Source: Alphaproteobacteria bacterium
GTDB lineage: Bacteria; Pseudomonadota; Alphaproteobacteria; UBA9655
Assembly (NCBI GenBank): GCA_019752515.1
Contig: JAIEMB010000021.1
Coordinates: forward strand, 49,400-113,399
DNA length: 64,000 nucleotides
Direction of reading: 5' to 3'
Made by a program: the position numbers and the translations under genes. The first letter of the stretch is position 1, and the number at the start of each line of letters is the position of its first letter. Below, in pieces: positions 9,843 through 18,650 of the stretch. The notes under the pieces were generated by a model. The model worked only from the letters and a program-made list of their open reading frames with translations. It was not told the DNA's origin and made no database searches.

Positions 9843-9908
9843 GAAAAACCTATACTCTTCACTTATAAAGCAACTAAAAAGGTTTGTCTTCTTTTAAGCC
9901 CCACCCTA

Positions 9909-10181
9909 TCATCCTTTATGCAAGTCGGTCTTTATCTGATAATCATAAACTTGCCAGTAACGTTCTGCAGCTTTTCTTTGTTGAGCTTTCTTAAGATCTT
10001 CCGCTTTTTGCCTTTCCTGTTCTTGTCGTTGAACACGTGCTTGTACTCGTAGGGAAAGCCATTGCGTTATTTTAGGCTGATCATCAGGAGGAGTTATATT
10101 TTTTTTGACAGCATGTGCATTTAATCCAAAGGTTACACCACATAGAAAAACAATCATTAAACCAATATTCTTTTTTAACAT
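9909..10181 (-). CDS. small exported charged protein, unrecognised
   Basis: 90 residues. A clear signal peptide (KKNIGLMIVFLCGVTFGLNAHA) is followed by a Gln/Arg/Lys/Glu-rich helix (VQARVQRQEQERQKAEDL) and an aromatic C-terminus. The ATG at 10181 is chosen over upstream in-frame codons because TGGAG lies six bases before it. It is probably periplasmic. It stands alone between the B12 gene and etfB, with about 260 bp of AT-rich upstream DNA. Confidence 0.65.
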   Translation of the reverse strand: MLKKNIGLMIVFLCGVTFGLNAHAVKKNITPPDDQPKITQWLSLRVQARVQRQEQERQKAEDLKKAQQRKAAERYWQVYDYQIKTDLHKG

Positions 10182-10443
10182 AAAACACTCCATTAACAAC
10201 AATAAAAAATTAATTTATACGACATGTAAAACATAATCAAGAACTATCGTTTCAAGTTTTAATAAAATTGAATTAATATTTATTTGAAATTCTATGGGTT
10301 CTTTCGGGATATCGGAGTTTTTCTTGAGAAAGGCATTTGTCCAATGTTTTCCATTCCCCTGTAAATTAAAAAGAGATATTGAATACTTATTCTTAACCTT
10401 TACAAATTAGAGTATATAACAATTTTGGAAGGGGGATGTCTTC

Positions 10444-11193
10444 ATGAAAGTTATGGTCGCTGTAAAGCGTGTTGTAGATTATAACGTTAAAATACACATC
10501 AAAACAGATGGCAGTGGTGTTGATCTTTCCGGTGTTAAAATGTCTCTCAATCCTTTTGATGAAATTGCTGTTGAGGAAGCCGTTCGTCTCAAAGAAAAAG
10601 GATTTGTATCAGAGATAAGTGTCGTATCAATTGGAGATAGATCCTGCCAAGAGTCATTAAGAACAGCACTAGCCCTAGGAGCAGATAAAGCGATCCATAT
10701 AGAGACCTCTTTTGAAACACAGCCTTTAGGCGTGGCTAAAGCTCTAAAAGAACTTGTTAATCGAGAGAGATTTCATCTCATTATTCTTGGGAAGCAAGCC
10801 ATTGATGATGATTATAATCAAACCGGTCAAATGCTAGCTGCACTTCTCCGGTGGCCCCAAGGAACATTTGTTTCTCAATTAACAATAGTAGGGGAAGAAA
10901 TAGAGGTGGTTAGGGAAGTAGATGGTGGGCTTGAAACACTTAAGATGCCTCTTCCAGCTGTTATTACGACAGATTTGAGATTAAACGTGCCTCGTTATGC
11001 GACTCTTCCCAATATCATGAAAGCCAAACAAAAACCCCTTGAGGTTATCAGCGCTGAGGCTTTAGGCATTGATTTAAGACCCCATTTGAAAACCCTCACA
11101 ATTGTTGAGCCTTCAAAACGTAAAGCAGGTATAAAGGTGGCTGATGTTGATGAGCTTTTAGAGAAACTCCATAAGGAAGCAAAGGTAATCTAA
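10444..11193 (+). CDS. etfB: electron transfer flavoprotein, beta subunit
   Basis: Smaller subunit of the soluble ETF that takes electrons from acyl-CoA and related dehydrogenases to ETF-quinone oxidoreductase. 249 residues, usual length. Opens with [13 protein letters not shown], has [20 protein letters not shown] and the AMP-binding segment [21 protein letters not shown], and a C-terminal arm with [16 protein letters not shown] that wraps around the alpha subunit. A strong Shine-Dalgarno (GGAAGGGGGA) precedes the ATG. Its stop overlaps the etfA start (TAATG). Confidence 0.97.
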   Translation: MKVMVAVKRVVDYNVKIHIKTDGSGVDLSGVKMSLNPFDEIAVEEAVRLKEKGFVSEISVVSIGDRSCQESLRTALALGADKAIHIETSFETQPLGVAKALKELVNRERFHLIILGKQAIDDDYNQTGQMLAALLRWPQGTFVSQLTIVGEEIEVVREVDGGLETLKMPLPAVITTDLRLNVPRYATLPNIMKAKQKPLEVISAEALGIDLRPHLKTLTIVEPSKRKAGIKVADVDELLEKLHKEAKVI

Positions 11194-12146
11194 TGTCTCT
11201 CCTTCTTATAGCTGAACATGATAAAAAGAAACTACTGCCCGCAACCCTTGCAACTCTCACAGCTGCAACAACTTTTGGTGTTCCTATTCATATTATCGTG
11301 ATGGGTATGTCGTGTCATGGAATTGCTGAAGAAGCGTCTTCCTACAAAGGTGTTGAGAAGGTATGGGTCGTTGATAATCCACTTCTGGACCACCTTGTGG
11401 CAGAAGATATGACAGAAACGCTTTTAACACTTTCCCGAAATTATGAGTTTATTCTAGCACCGGCAACCACTTTTGGAAAAAATATCCTACCACGTCTTGC
11501 TGCCCTGTTGGATGTGGCGCAAATTTCAGATGTGATTTCTATTGAAGACACCAATACCTTTGTCCGCCCCATATATGCCGGGAATGGGTTAGCGAGAATA
11601 AGGACTGAAGACTCAATTAAAGTGATGACTATTCGCCCTACAGCTTTTGAAAAAGCTGAAATTATCGCTGCACGAGCATCTATTGAATCTTATCCTTTTA
11701 GAGAAACCTTGAGTCTTCGTCCTTTATTTGTGAAACGTGAAGAAAGTATTTCAAAGAGACCGGAGCTAACGGCAGCTTCCATTGTTGTTTCGGGGGGAAG
11801 GGGGTTCCAAAACAAAGAGAATTTTGCTCTTCTTGAATCCCTTGCCGATCAGTTAGGGGCAGCTGTCGGAGCTTCAAGAGCAGCTGTAGATGCAGGTTTT
11901 GTACCTAATGATTATCAAGTTGGACAAACAGGTAAAGTTGTAGCCCCTAACCTCTATATCGCCATCGGGATTTCGGGTGCCATTCAACATTTGGCAGGTA
12001 TGAAGGATAGCAAAGTAATTGTTGCTATCAATAAAGACGCGGACGCTCCCATTTTTAAAGTGGCGGATTATGGTCTGGTTGGGGATCTCTTTACAATTTT
12101 ACCTGAACTTACAACAAAAATTGCCCTTTTAAGAAGGTCTTCTTGA
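11193..12146 (+). CDS. etfA: electron transfer flavoprotein, alpha subunit
   Basis: FAD-binding subunit of ETF, 317 residues. The C-terminal FAD domain is intact: VVSGGRGFQN, LGAAVGASRAAVDAGF, QVGQTGKVVAPNLYIAIGIS and GAIQHLAGM, then INKDADAPIFKVADYGLVGD. Read with etfB as one coupled unit; hbd follows about 200 bp on, the usual alphaproteobacterial order. No ETF-quinone oxidoreductase is in the window. Confidence 0.97.
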   Translation: MSLLLIAEHDKKKLLPATLATLTAATTFGVPIHIIVMGMSCHGIAEEASSYKGVEKVWVVDNPLLDHLVAEDMTETLLTLSRNYEFILAPATTFGKNILPRLAALLDVAQISDVISIEDTNTFVRPIYAGNGLARIRTEDSIKVMTIRPTAFEKAEIIAARASIESYPFRETLSLRPLFVKREESISKRPELTAASIVVSGGRGFQNKENFALLESLADQLGAAVGASRAAVDAGFVPNDYQVGQTGKVVAPNLYIAIGISGAIQHLAGMKDSKVIVAINKDADAPIFKVADYGLVGDLFTILPELTTKIALLRRSS

Positions 12147-12348
12147 GTCAAAAGGATAAAAAGGGTAGAACTTTAAAAGTAAAGTTAGAAATATATGTGC
12201 AGGGTATCTTTTCAAGACTGGCTATATCTATAGAGAAGAGCTTATTTTGGAAATATGTTATTGGGTCCAAAACGATTGTTCTTCCTCTCAGAAGACATAT
12301 CAAACGATTAACAAAGAATACTATTTTAAAGGATTATAGGGAGTAAAA

Positions 12349-13221
12349 ATGATTGAAAATATTGGGGTTATCGGAGCAGGACAGATGGGGAGTGGAATTG
12401 CTCAGGTATGTGTCTTAGCCGGATATAATGTGTTTTTAAGCGATGTTTCACCAGAGGCTCTTCAGAAGAGCCTCTTACATATTGATCGAGATATCGAACG
12501 CCAAGTCGCACGGAACAAAGTTTTAGCAAAAGAGAAAGAAGAAGCACTCTCCCGGCTTCATAGTTTTAGCGGATATGAAGGATTTAAAAAATGTCAATTG
12601 GTTATTGAGGCTGTTACAGAAAATGAGAACATTAAAGAGTCAATCTTTAAAGAATTGATACCCTTTCTCGATTCCAAGTGTCTTTTAGCCTCAAATACAT
12701 CTTCCATTTCTATTACAGCTCTGGGGAGAGCCACAGACAGGCCGGACAAATTTATGGGAATGCATTTTATGAATCCAGTACCCGTGATGCAGCTTGTGGA
12801 GCTCATCCGTGGGATCGCAACATCAAATACAACATTTAACTTTATTCAAGAAGTGGTAAAACGGCTTGGAAAGCAATCTGCTGTTTCTGAAGACTATCCT
12901 GGATTTATCGTGAACCGCGTTCTTATGCCGATGATTAATGAAGCCGTTTATGCTCTTTTTGAGAGCGTAGGAACAATAGAGTCCATTGACAAGGCCATGC
13001 GTTTGGGCGCAAATCACCCCATGGGACCGTTGGAACTAGCCGACTTGATTGGACTGGACACGTGTGTTTCTATTATGGATGTACTGTACGAAGGTCGTGG
13101 AGAAAGTAAATATAAGCCATGTCCCCTTATGGTTAAATATGTAGAAGCCGGATGGCTTGGGCGTAAGGCCGGTCGTGGCTTTTATGATTATAAAGGGGAA
13201 CAGCCCGTTTCAACCCGTTAG
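12349..13221 (+). CDS. hbdA: 3-hydroxybutyryl-CoA dehydrogenase
   Basis: NAD(P)-dependent oxidation/reduction between 3-hydroxybutyryl-CoA and acetoacetyl-CoA, 290 residues. N-terminal Rossmann loop IGVIGAGQMGSGIAQV; ASNTSSISITALG; catalytic His region GMHFMNPVPVMQLVE; YPGFIVNRVLMPMINEA; C-terminal GANHPMGPLELADLIGLD. Shine-Dalgarno GGGAG sits before the ATG. The association with etfBA is conserved in alphaproteobacteria and suggests a role in short-chain fatty acid or polyhydroxybutyrate-type metabolism, though no other such gene is here. Confidence 0.96.
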   Translation: MIENIGVIGAGQMGSGIAQVCVLAGYNVFLSDVSPEALQKSLLHIDRDIERQVARNKVLAKEKEEALSRLHSFSGYEGFKKCQLVIEAVTENENIKESIFKELIPFLDSKCLLASNTSSISITALGRATDRPDKFMGMHFMNPVPVMQLVELIRGIATSNTTFNFIQEVVKRLGKQSAVSEDYPGFIVNRVLMPMINEAVYALFESVGTIESIDKAMRLGANHPMGPLELADLIGLDTCVSIMDVLYEGRGESKYKPCPLMVKYVEAGWLGRKAGRGFYDYKGEQPVSTR

Positions 13222-13229
13222 GAGGGTTT

Positions 13230-13466
13230 ATGACATCGCTTGAATCTATGAATTTTGAGGAAGCTCTAAAGGAACTTGAAGCTATTGTGCGTCGCCTTGA
13301 AGAAGGGAAGACAAGTCTTGAAGAAGCCATTAAAATGTATGAAAGAGGCGCTCATTTACGTGCCTATTGTGAAAAAAAACTCAAAGATGCTCGTCTTCGT
13401 GTTGAACAAATTGTAGTAGGAGCTGATGGCACCCTTTCAACCAAGTCCACCAACTTTGAAGAATAG
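13230..13466 (+). CDS. xseB: exodeoxyribonuclease VII small subunit
   Basis: 78 residues; the helical hairpin subunit that packs on XseA. Typical sequence: NFEEALKELEAIVRRLEEGK, then SLEEAIKMYERG and a C-terminal CEKKLKDARLRVEQI. A strong Shine-Dalgarno (TTAGGAGGG) precedes the ATG, eight bases after hbdA. It overlaps ispA by 41 bp, a common pairing in proteobacteria. xseA is not in the window. Confidence 0.95.
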   Translation: MTSLESMNFEEALKELEAIVRRLEEGKTSLEEAIKMYERGAHLRAYCEKKLKDARLRVEQIVVGADGTLSTKSTNFEE

Positions 13467-14325
13467 TTCTTTCAACACAAGACTTCGAATCTTTGCTCAA
13501 GAGATAGAAAGAGTCTTAGAAACGATTCTTCCAGCATCTGCATCACGTCTCCATGAAGCCATGAGATATAGTGTTTTAGGGGGAGGAAAGCGTTTGCGAG
13601 CCTACCTCGTGTGGGAATCTTCTCAGTTTTTTTCTGTTGCTCCAACCCAAGCGCTAAGAGCCGCGGCTGCGGTTGAGCTTATTCAGGCCTATTCCCTCGT
13701 TCATGATGACTTGCCATGCATGGATAATTCAGATTTAAGACGAGGTAAGCCTAGCTGTCATATTGCCTTTGAAGATGCAACCGCTGTTCTTGTGGGTGAC
13801 GCTCTTATCCCTTTGGCTTTCCAGGTTCTCTCCACCTTAGAAGCTCCTGCAGAGATTCGTCTTAAGTTGATAGAAGAGCTGGGACACGTCATTGGTTGTC
13901 AAGGCCTTGTCGCCGGACAAATGATGGACCTCGGTTTAGAAGGGACTCGAGCTACTTTAGAAGATTTGTCTATTCAAGAATATTATAAAACGGGAATTTT
14001 TTTTGGATTTGCAGCTGAATCTGGAGCTATACTTGGAGAGGCCTCTCCTCAGCAGAGAGAGGCTTTGCGCTCTTACGGAATTCTTTTGGGTAAGGCTTTT
14101 CAAATGATGGATGATTGGTTTGATGGGTGGGGGACAGCTGAAAATCTTGGTAAGCCATGTGGTCAAGATACACTAAAAGTTACCTATTTAAATCACTTAG
14201 GCCCCGATAATTTATACACAAAAGCAAAAGCTATAGTGGCACAAGCTATCGAGTCGCTTGATGTTTTTGATCACAAAGCAGCGTCTTTAAGAGAAGTTGC
14301 TTTTTTCATTCTTCAGAGAGATTAA
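13426..14325 (+). CDS. ispA: polyprenyl (farnesyl) diphosphate synthase
   Basis: Condenses isopentenyl diphosphate with dimethylallyl/geranyl diphosphate. 299 residues from the ATG at 13426; a TTG at 13456 would give an N-terminus closer to E. coli IspA. First Asp-rich motif DDLPCMDNSDLRRGKPS is normal. The second is DDWFD rather than the usual DDILD, with a shortened loop after it (GQDTLKVTY), and the substrate-binding Pro of GGKRLRP is Ala (GGGKRLRA). Both DDxxD motifs survive, so activity is likely but chain-length preference may differ. No dxs follows, unlike many alphaproteobacteria. Confidence 0.9.
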   Translation: MAPFQPSPPTLKNSSFNTRLRIFAQEIERVLETILPASASRLHEAMRYSVLGGGKRLRAYLVWESSQFFSVAPTQALRAAAAVELIQAYSLVHDDLPCMDNSDLRRGKPSCHIAFEDATAVLVGDALIPLAFQVLSTLEAPAEIRLKLIEELGHVIGCQGLVAGQMMDLGLEGTRATLEDLSIQEYYKTGIFFGFAAESGAILGEASPQQREALRSYGILLGKAFQMMDDWFDGWGTAENLGKPCGQDTLKVTYLNHLGPDNLYTKAKAIVAQAIESLDVFDHKAASLREVAFFILQRD

Positions 14326-14405
14326 AAAACTGTGTTTAATTTTACCTTTCTTCTTGATTCTAAAAGATATACATTTTAGCAGAGGAAAACTCAGGGAGGA
14401 GTTAG

Positions 14406-14717
14406 GTGACTTTTATACTTTTTTTTGTTTTCCTGAGATTTGTATTAGATATTTATGCGGTTTTTATTTTCCTTAAAGTCATTATTATATATTTAACTTC
14501 ATTCGGATTTATTGATGGTCACACATATATCTATATAATAATACAATATTTCTGCTCATTCTTAATTGATAGATTGATTTTCGCCATATTAAGCTGGATC
14601 CCATGGTTAGAAAGTGACCTTGTAGCTTTTGCGATCTTGATTTTTCTCTTTTATCACTTACATAAACTTGTCAATATCTTAGCTGTAGGTGAGGATGATA
14701 CTAAAATTGCGAGATAA
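14406..14717 (+). CDS. YggT-family integral membrane protein, divergent
   Basis: 103 residues, two hydrophobic blocks joined by a short amphipathic part. The pattern FVLDIYAVFIFLKVIIIYL, SFGFIDGHT and LVAFAILIFLFYHLHKLV follows alphaproteobacterial YggT proteins position by position, but several conserved YggT residues (the ArgArg and Pro of the middle loop) are gone. It starts with GTG, supported by GGGAGGAG five bases before. YggT proteins have been linked to osmotic resistance and cell-envelope processes; function here is unproven. Confidence 0.65.
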   Translation: MTFILFFVFLRFVLDIYAVFIFLKVIIIYLTSFGFIDGHTYIYIIIQYFCSFLIDRLIFAILSWIPWLESDLVAFAILIFLFYHLHKLVNILAVGEDDTKIAR

Positions 14718-14725
14718 TTTTGTTT

Positions 14726-16462
14726 TCATGAAGAGGGAGTAGAGCTTTGTCCTACACCTTTTTTTATTAACCATTGCATTGCTTCTTCCCCTTTCATAGA
14801 TTTGCCAATGAGGTAGCCTTGACCTGCATCGCAGCCCCATTCTTTTAAGAGATGGTATTGATTCTGGGTTTCAACACCCTCTGCAATAACTTCAATTTTT
14901 AAATCATGTGCAAGGGTGATTGCATTTTTAACAATAGCCGCAGCTGCAGGATTTTGCGCAATGGTTTGAACAAATACTTTATCTATTTTAATTACATCTA
15001 TAGGAAGTTCCAGAAGATATTGTTGAGAAGCTTGTCCTGTGCCGAAGTCATCAATTGCAGTTGTAATTCCTAGTTCACGTAGGTTTTTTAAGGCACGTGC
15101 AATGACGGAAATACTGGAAGCTACAGAAGTTTCGGTCACTTCAACTTGAAGAAAATGAGGAGAAATTTGATAAGTGTCTAAGAGTTGATTTAATGTTTCA
15201 AATATGGTGGAATCATGAAAATTTCTCATGGAAAAATTGACACTTACTGGCACTAAAAGTCCTTTCTGACTCCATTCATGCATTTGTTGAAAAGCTGTTT
15301 CTAGGAGCCATTTTGTAAAAGAATTAATTAGAAGGGTTTCTTCGACCAGAGGAATAAAAACTTCTGGAGAAATAGGACCTAACAGAGGATCCACCCATCG
15401 GACGAGAGCCTCAAAACCGAGAGCTTTATCTGTCTTAAGATACACCTTAGGTTGATACTCTAAAGTGAGATTTTTCCTCTCAATAGCAGTTTTGAGTTGA
15501 TGGAGGATCAGAAGATTACGCTCCGATGAATCGTCTATGTTTTTGTTATAATGACTTATTTTGTCAGCCTGATTTTTAGGAACATTAATAGCAATGAGAG
15601 CTTTTCGGGTAAGATTACTCAAGTCTCTGTCATCATAAGGGTATCGGGCAATTCCAAATCGCATTTCAACAAAAAGTGGTATATGATCAATATGATAGGG
15701 TCTATCTGAAAGCAGTTCACATCTCTTTAAAATTTCATTTACATTGTCTTCGTTTGGAATAAGGATGGCAAATCGGTGGGTTTGAAGATGACCTAGAATT
15801 CCTAAATTTCCAATAACCTGAGTTAGATCATTAGCAACCTCCCTTAGGAGCATATCAGAGCCAGCTGTTCCTAAAGCTCGATCAACCTCACGAATTTGGA
15901 AAAGCTCCACCACAATAACAATAAGAGCCTTTTCTTCATCTTGAACAAGAGAAGGAAAGATTTGCTTTAATCCATGAAGATTGGGCAATCCCGTTAATGG
16001 GTCCGTTGTTTGTTTAATTTCAAGTTCCCGCAAATATGCCTTAAAAACAGACGATCCCATGCCTGCAATAGCCCCAACGAGAACGAAAAAACCCAAACGC
16101 GTAGCCCAAGACGATAAGGGTTGAGCAAAATCATATTCAATGCTTGTTGGCATAAAAGGACCGATGAGCAAACCAGCCGCAAGTCCAGCAAGGACACCGC
16201 CTCGAACAGAGAATATTAAGCCTGCAAGAATAATTGGAATATAAAGGAAATGAAGATAAGCAAACGCAGTGCCTCCTGTAACTTTGACAATGATGTATCC
16301 CAGAATAAGGAAGGCAATAATTAACGAAATAAGAAGATACTTTATTCTACCTTGTGGATATATAAGTTGTTTATATATTTTAAAAAAATTCATTTCTATT
16401 TCTTCAAATTGTTGTAACAAAGAGTGTACATCAATTTTCCATTCCATCAAGAATCTTATCAT
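14726..16462 (-). CDS. membrane c-di-GMP phosphodiesterase with degenerate GGDEF and intact EAL domain
   Basis: 578 residues. Four or five membrane helices (about 41-135), then a GGDEF-fold domain (150-310) and an EAL domain (320-570). The cyclase signature is replaced by LQTHR (226-230), so it cannot make c-di-GMP. The EAL residues remain: EALVRW (351), Asn409, Glu444, DDFG (471-472), Lys492, AEGVE (528) and Gln548, so hydrolysis of c-di-GMP to pGpG is plausible. It overlaps the last pilus/secretion-like gene by about 30 bp and so is coupled to that operon, suggesting it tunes the assembly machine. In-frame ATGs also lie at 16447 and 16393. Confidence 0.9.
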   Translation of the reverse strand: MIRFLMEWKIDVHSLLQQFEEIEMNFFKIYKQLIYPQGRIKYLLISLIIAFLILGYIIVKVTGGTAFAYLHFLYIPIILAGLIFSVRGGVLAGLAAGLLIGPFMPTSIEYDFAQPLSSWATRLGFFVLVGAIAGMGSSVFKAYLRELEIKQTTDPLTGLPNLHGLKQIFPSLVQDEEKALIVIVVELFQIREVDRALGTAGSDMLLREVANDLTQVIGNLGILGHLQTHRFAILIPNEDNVNEILKRCELLSDRPYHIDHIPLFVEMRFGIARYPYDDRDLSNLTRKALIAINVPKNQADKISHYNKNIDDSSERNLLILHQLKTAIERKNLTLEYQPKVYLKTDKALGFEALVRWVDPLLGPISPEVFIPLVEETLLINSFTKWLLETAFQQMHEWSQKGLLVPVSVNFSMRNFHDSTIFETLNQLLDTYQISPHFLQVEVTETSVASSISVIARALKNLRELGITTAIDDFGTGQASQQYLLELPIDVIKIDKVFVQTIAQNPAAAAIVKNAITLAHDLKIEVIAEGVETQNQYHLLKEWGCDAGQGYLIGKSMKGEEAMQWLIKKGVGQSSTPSS

Positions 16463-16817
16463 CTTGTACGCTGTAGTTTTGAGAAGGGCGAAGTGTAATT
16501 GTTTTTGAGGAAGATAAAAATTTAACTTCAGAAGGTGTCACCTTGTGAATTTGAAAACCGTGGATAGAATGTTCATTTTTTGTATGAATAATCTTATCAT
16601 TAATCCACAAAGTCCAGTTCTCTTTGTCGAGATAAACAATAGCGGAAAGCATTATAGTTTCTTTTACGGCACAGATATTATTAGATCTTTTTTCAGATTT
16701 TATGTGTATGGACTCAATCTCCTCTTCTGAAAAGAAAAGAGAGGGATAAGCTAGAAGACTCTCCCTCACCCACAAAGTCAATATGGCACTGAAAAAAATT
16801 AAAATTTTATCACTCAT
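16431..16817 (-). CDS. secretion/pilus operon protein, GspC/PilP-like by position
   Basis: 128 residues from the ATG at 16817. One N-terminal hydrophobic segment (ILIFFSAILTLWVRESLLAY), a charged linker, then a small beta-rich domain: LSAIVYLDKENWTLWIND, GFQIHKVTPSEVKF and SKTITLRP. That type of domain recalls the short beta domain of GspB/GspC, PilP or MshK, which contacts secretins; the match is by pattern and operon position, not by a firm family call. It overlaps both neighbours by a few bases. Confidence 0.55.
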   Translation of the reverse strand: MSDKILIFFSAILTLWVRESLLAYPSLFFSEEEIESIHIKSEKRSNNICAVKETIMLSAIVYLDKENWTLWINDKIIHTKNEHSIHGFQIHKVTPSEVKFLSSSKTITLRPSQNYSVQDDKILDGMEN

Positions 16818-17367
16818 GGGAGTAAGTTCCCAGCGCATACCATTCGAACACAAGTTCACCAGCTATAAAAGAGGAGGGCGTGGGGGATTCATAACTTTCT
16901 TCTTCTCGTGTCAGCGTAAGCTCATGAGGCACAAGAATTCCAGGAAAATTCGTTAAAAGATCATCTGTAAAGATATAAATATCCTGATCAAGCCGCGCCT
17001 TAACTTCGAGGATAATCTTTGTAACTCTATAGGTATATTTATTTTCTAAGGTTATTATATTTTCAGGTTCAAATGTAGTTTTTACTTCATTTAATAGATA
17101 TTTTAACTGCTCTATAGATTCCATTGCAATTAAACGATTCTGAGGTGTAAGCCAACCTTTTTGATTTAGAAAATTAAGTTCAGTTTGCGAGCTTTTTATA
17201 AAGGAAACATCCTCTCTTAAGGTTCTATTCTCTTTTTGTAAGGAAAGGAGCTCTGCTTGTACTTCTACGAACTGAGCCTTTTGGGAAAGATAAAAATAAA
17301 AGGCCACTCCTGTCATAGCAACAAGTGCGCAGGACATACCTAACAAAAAAAGATTATTTTTTCTCAT
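16810..17367 (-). CDS. secretion/pilus operon protein, GspM/PilO-like by position
   Basis: 185 residues from the ATG at 17367. A single N-terminal membrane helix (NLFLLGMSCALVAMTGVAFY) followed by a coiled coil (about 30-60, AELLSLQKENRTLREDV) and a small alpha/beta domain. This is the architecture of PilO/GspM inner-membrane platform proteins. Sequence alone does not prove the family. It overlaps the upstream gene by 14 bp and the downstream one by 8 bp. The longer in-frame start at 17430 would overlap the upstream gene by 77 bp and is less likely. Confidence 0.55.
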   Translation of the reverse strand: MRKNNLFLLGMSCALVAMTGVAFYFYLSQKAQFVEVQAELLSLQKENRTLREDVSFIKSSQTELNFLNQKGWLTPQNRLIAMESIEQLKYLLNEVKTTFEPENIITLENKYTYRVTKIILEVKARLDQDIYIFTDDLLTNFPGILVPHELTLTREEESYESPTPSSFIAGELVFEWYALGTYSHE

Positions 17368-18646
17368 GGAAGGTAATTTTGACTGCTGCAATGGGAAATA
17401 AAGATTCAGAAGGATTTTTAAATGTCTCATGAAAAGCGCTATTAAAAGGAGCTTTAATCACCGAAAGTTGAGATCCTGAAAAGATCTCTGTACTTGAGTT
17501 CAGAAGCTGATCAAGTTGCGAAGCTATGATAGTGTGAGAGCTGTCATTCATTTTAAAGGTTAGAAAAAGTTCAACCTGATTTCTCCTTTGCCATTTAATT
17601 TCTGTAAGGTGAATAGCATTTCTTTTTATTAAACAAGAAATTTTTTCGATAAGTTCAATTGGGTTTTTTATGTGGGACTTGAGGAAGGTATAGTGATCCT
17701 TTGCTCTTCTCAAAGCGATAAGATCTCTATTTTTCAAAAAGATTTTATGTTTTTGAATAAAAGATTTCAATATTTTTACCTGTGAAAAAAGGTCTATGCT
17801 CTTATATCTAAAGTGAAAGCCTTGATAAATATTAGTTCCTCCAATCCCTAGAGTACAAAAAAAAACAAGAAAAATGCTAAAACGCATCCAAGCTGTTGCC
17901 GAAGACAAACGAATTGAAAAAGAAGGATATTTTAAAGAGACCATATAATGAAGAAAGACATGCATGTGGGATAAAGCTGTTGCAATAGGCAAGACTGAAG
18001 AAGGTTCTTCTTCAAGATTTAATACAGAGAGGTTCTCATGAATATCAGGATAGGTTCGACTGAGAAAGTGAAAAGAGGATGTAAAATCATCCTCTCCCTG
18101 GAAGGGACGTGAAAGTAAAAGACGCTTTCCTTTGAAGATGACATAACGTTTTTTTTCAGAAGATATGGGATAAATAAGCATTTTGTACGTTTTTAAAGAG
18201 GGTAAACTTTTGTCTAGGAACCCTCCGGCTTCAATAGGAACAAAAAAAACACCTTTTAAAGTGTTTTTAAAAGAAGTAACCCAAGAAATCCAAGCAGAAA
18301 GGTGATCTTGTTCTGGAAAATGGACCCATCTAAAGTAAGTTTCTTTCTTGTCTTTGAAGAATTGAAACCCTGCATATCCTTTTTCAGGGGAATATTCTGC
18401 TCGTTTATGACGCAAAAAAAAGTATCGATCCCAAAAAAAAAGGGGGGGTAGTTTTTCTTCTTGAATGTTGAGGCGATTCAGATCAACAAGAAAATAAAGA
18501 GACGTTTTAGGGAAAGAAGATAGAATATTCTTAAGAATGTCTTGAATTTCTGATACATTTTCTTTGAGAATAAAAGTATGTTGCTCCCCTTTTTTAAAAA
18601 GAAAAATTTCCGTATCAGTAAGATATAAAATTAGTTTTTCATTCAT
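17354..18646 (-). CDS. secretion/pilus operon protein, GspL or PilM-PilN-like by position
   Basis: 430 residues from the ATG at 18646. An N-terminal cytoplasmic domain of some 250 residues, one membrane helix (SIFLVFFCTLGIGGTNIYQGF), and a periplasmic region with a coiled coil and a small beta domain (LTEIKWQRRNQVELFLTF). GspL, or PilM plus PilN, has this plan: an actin-like cytoplasmic half, one helix and a ferredoxin-like periplasmic half. I see no clear ATPase motifs, so the assignment rests on topology and position between gspF and the PilO-like gene. Confidence 0.55.
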   Translation of the reverse strand: MNEKLILYLTDTEIFLFKKGEQHTFILKENVSEIQDILKNILSSFPKTSLYFLVDLNRLNIQEEKLPPLFFWDRYFFLRHKRAEYSPEKGYAGFQFFKDKKETYFRWVHFPEQDHLSAWISWVTSFKNTLKGVFFVPIEAGGFLDKSLPSLKTYKMLIYPISSEKKRYVIFKGKRLLLSRPFQGEDDFTSSFHFLSRTYPDIHENLSVLNLEEEPSSVLPIATALSHMHVFLHYMVSLKYPSFSIRLSSATAWMRFSIFLVFFCTLGIGGTNIYQGFHFRYKSIDLFSQVKILKSFIQKHKIFLKNRDLIALRRAKDHYTFLKSHIKNPIELIEKISCLIKRNAIHLTEIKWQRRNQVELFLTFKMNDSSHTIIASQLDQLLNSSTEIFSGSQLSVIKAPFNSAFHETFKNPSESLFPIAAVKITFHEKK

Positions 18647-18650
18647 CCTA

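Noticed and set aside
12143..12346. 67-codon plus-strand frame between etfA and hbdA
   Set aside because: It starts with TTG overlapping the etfA stop, has no ribosome site and a random-looking basic composition; hbdA has its own Shine-Dalgarno.
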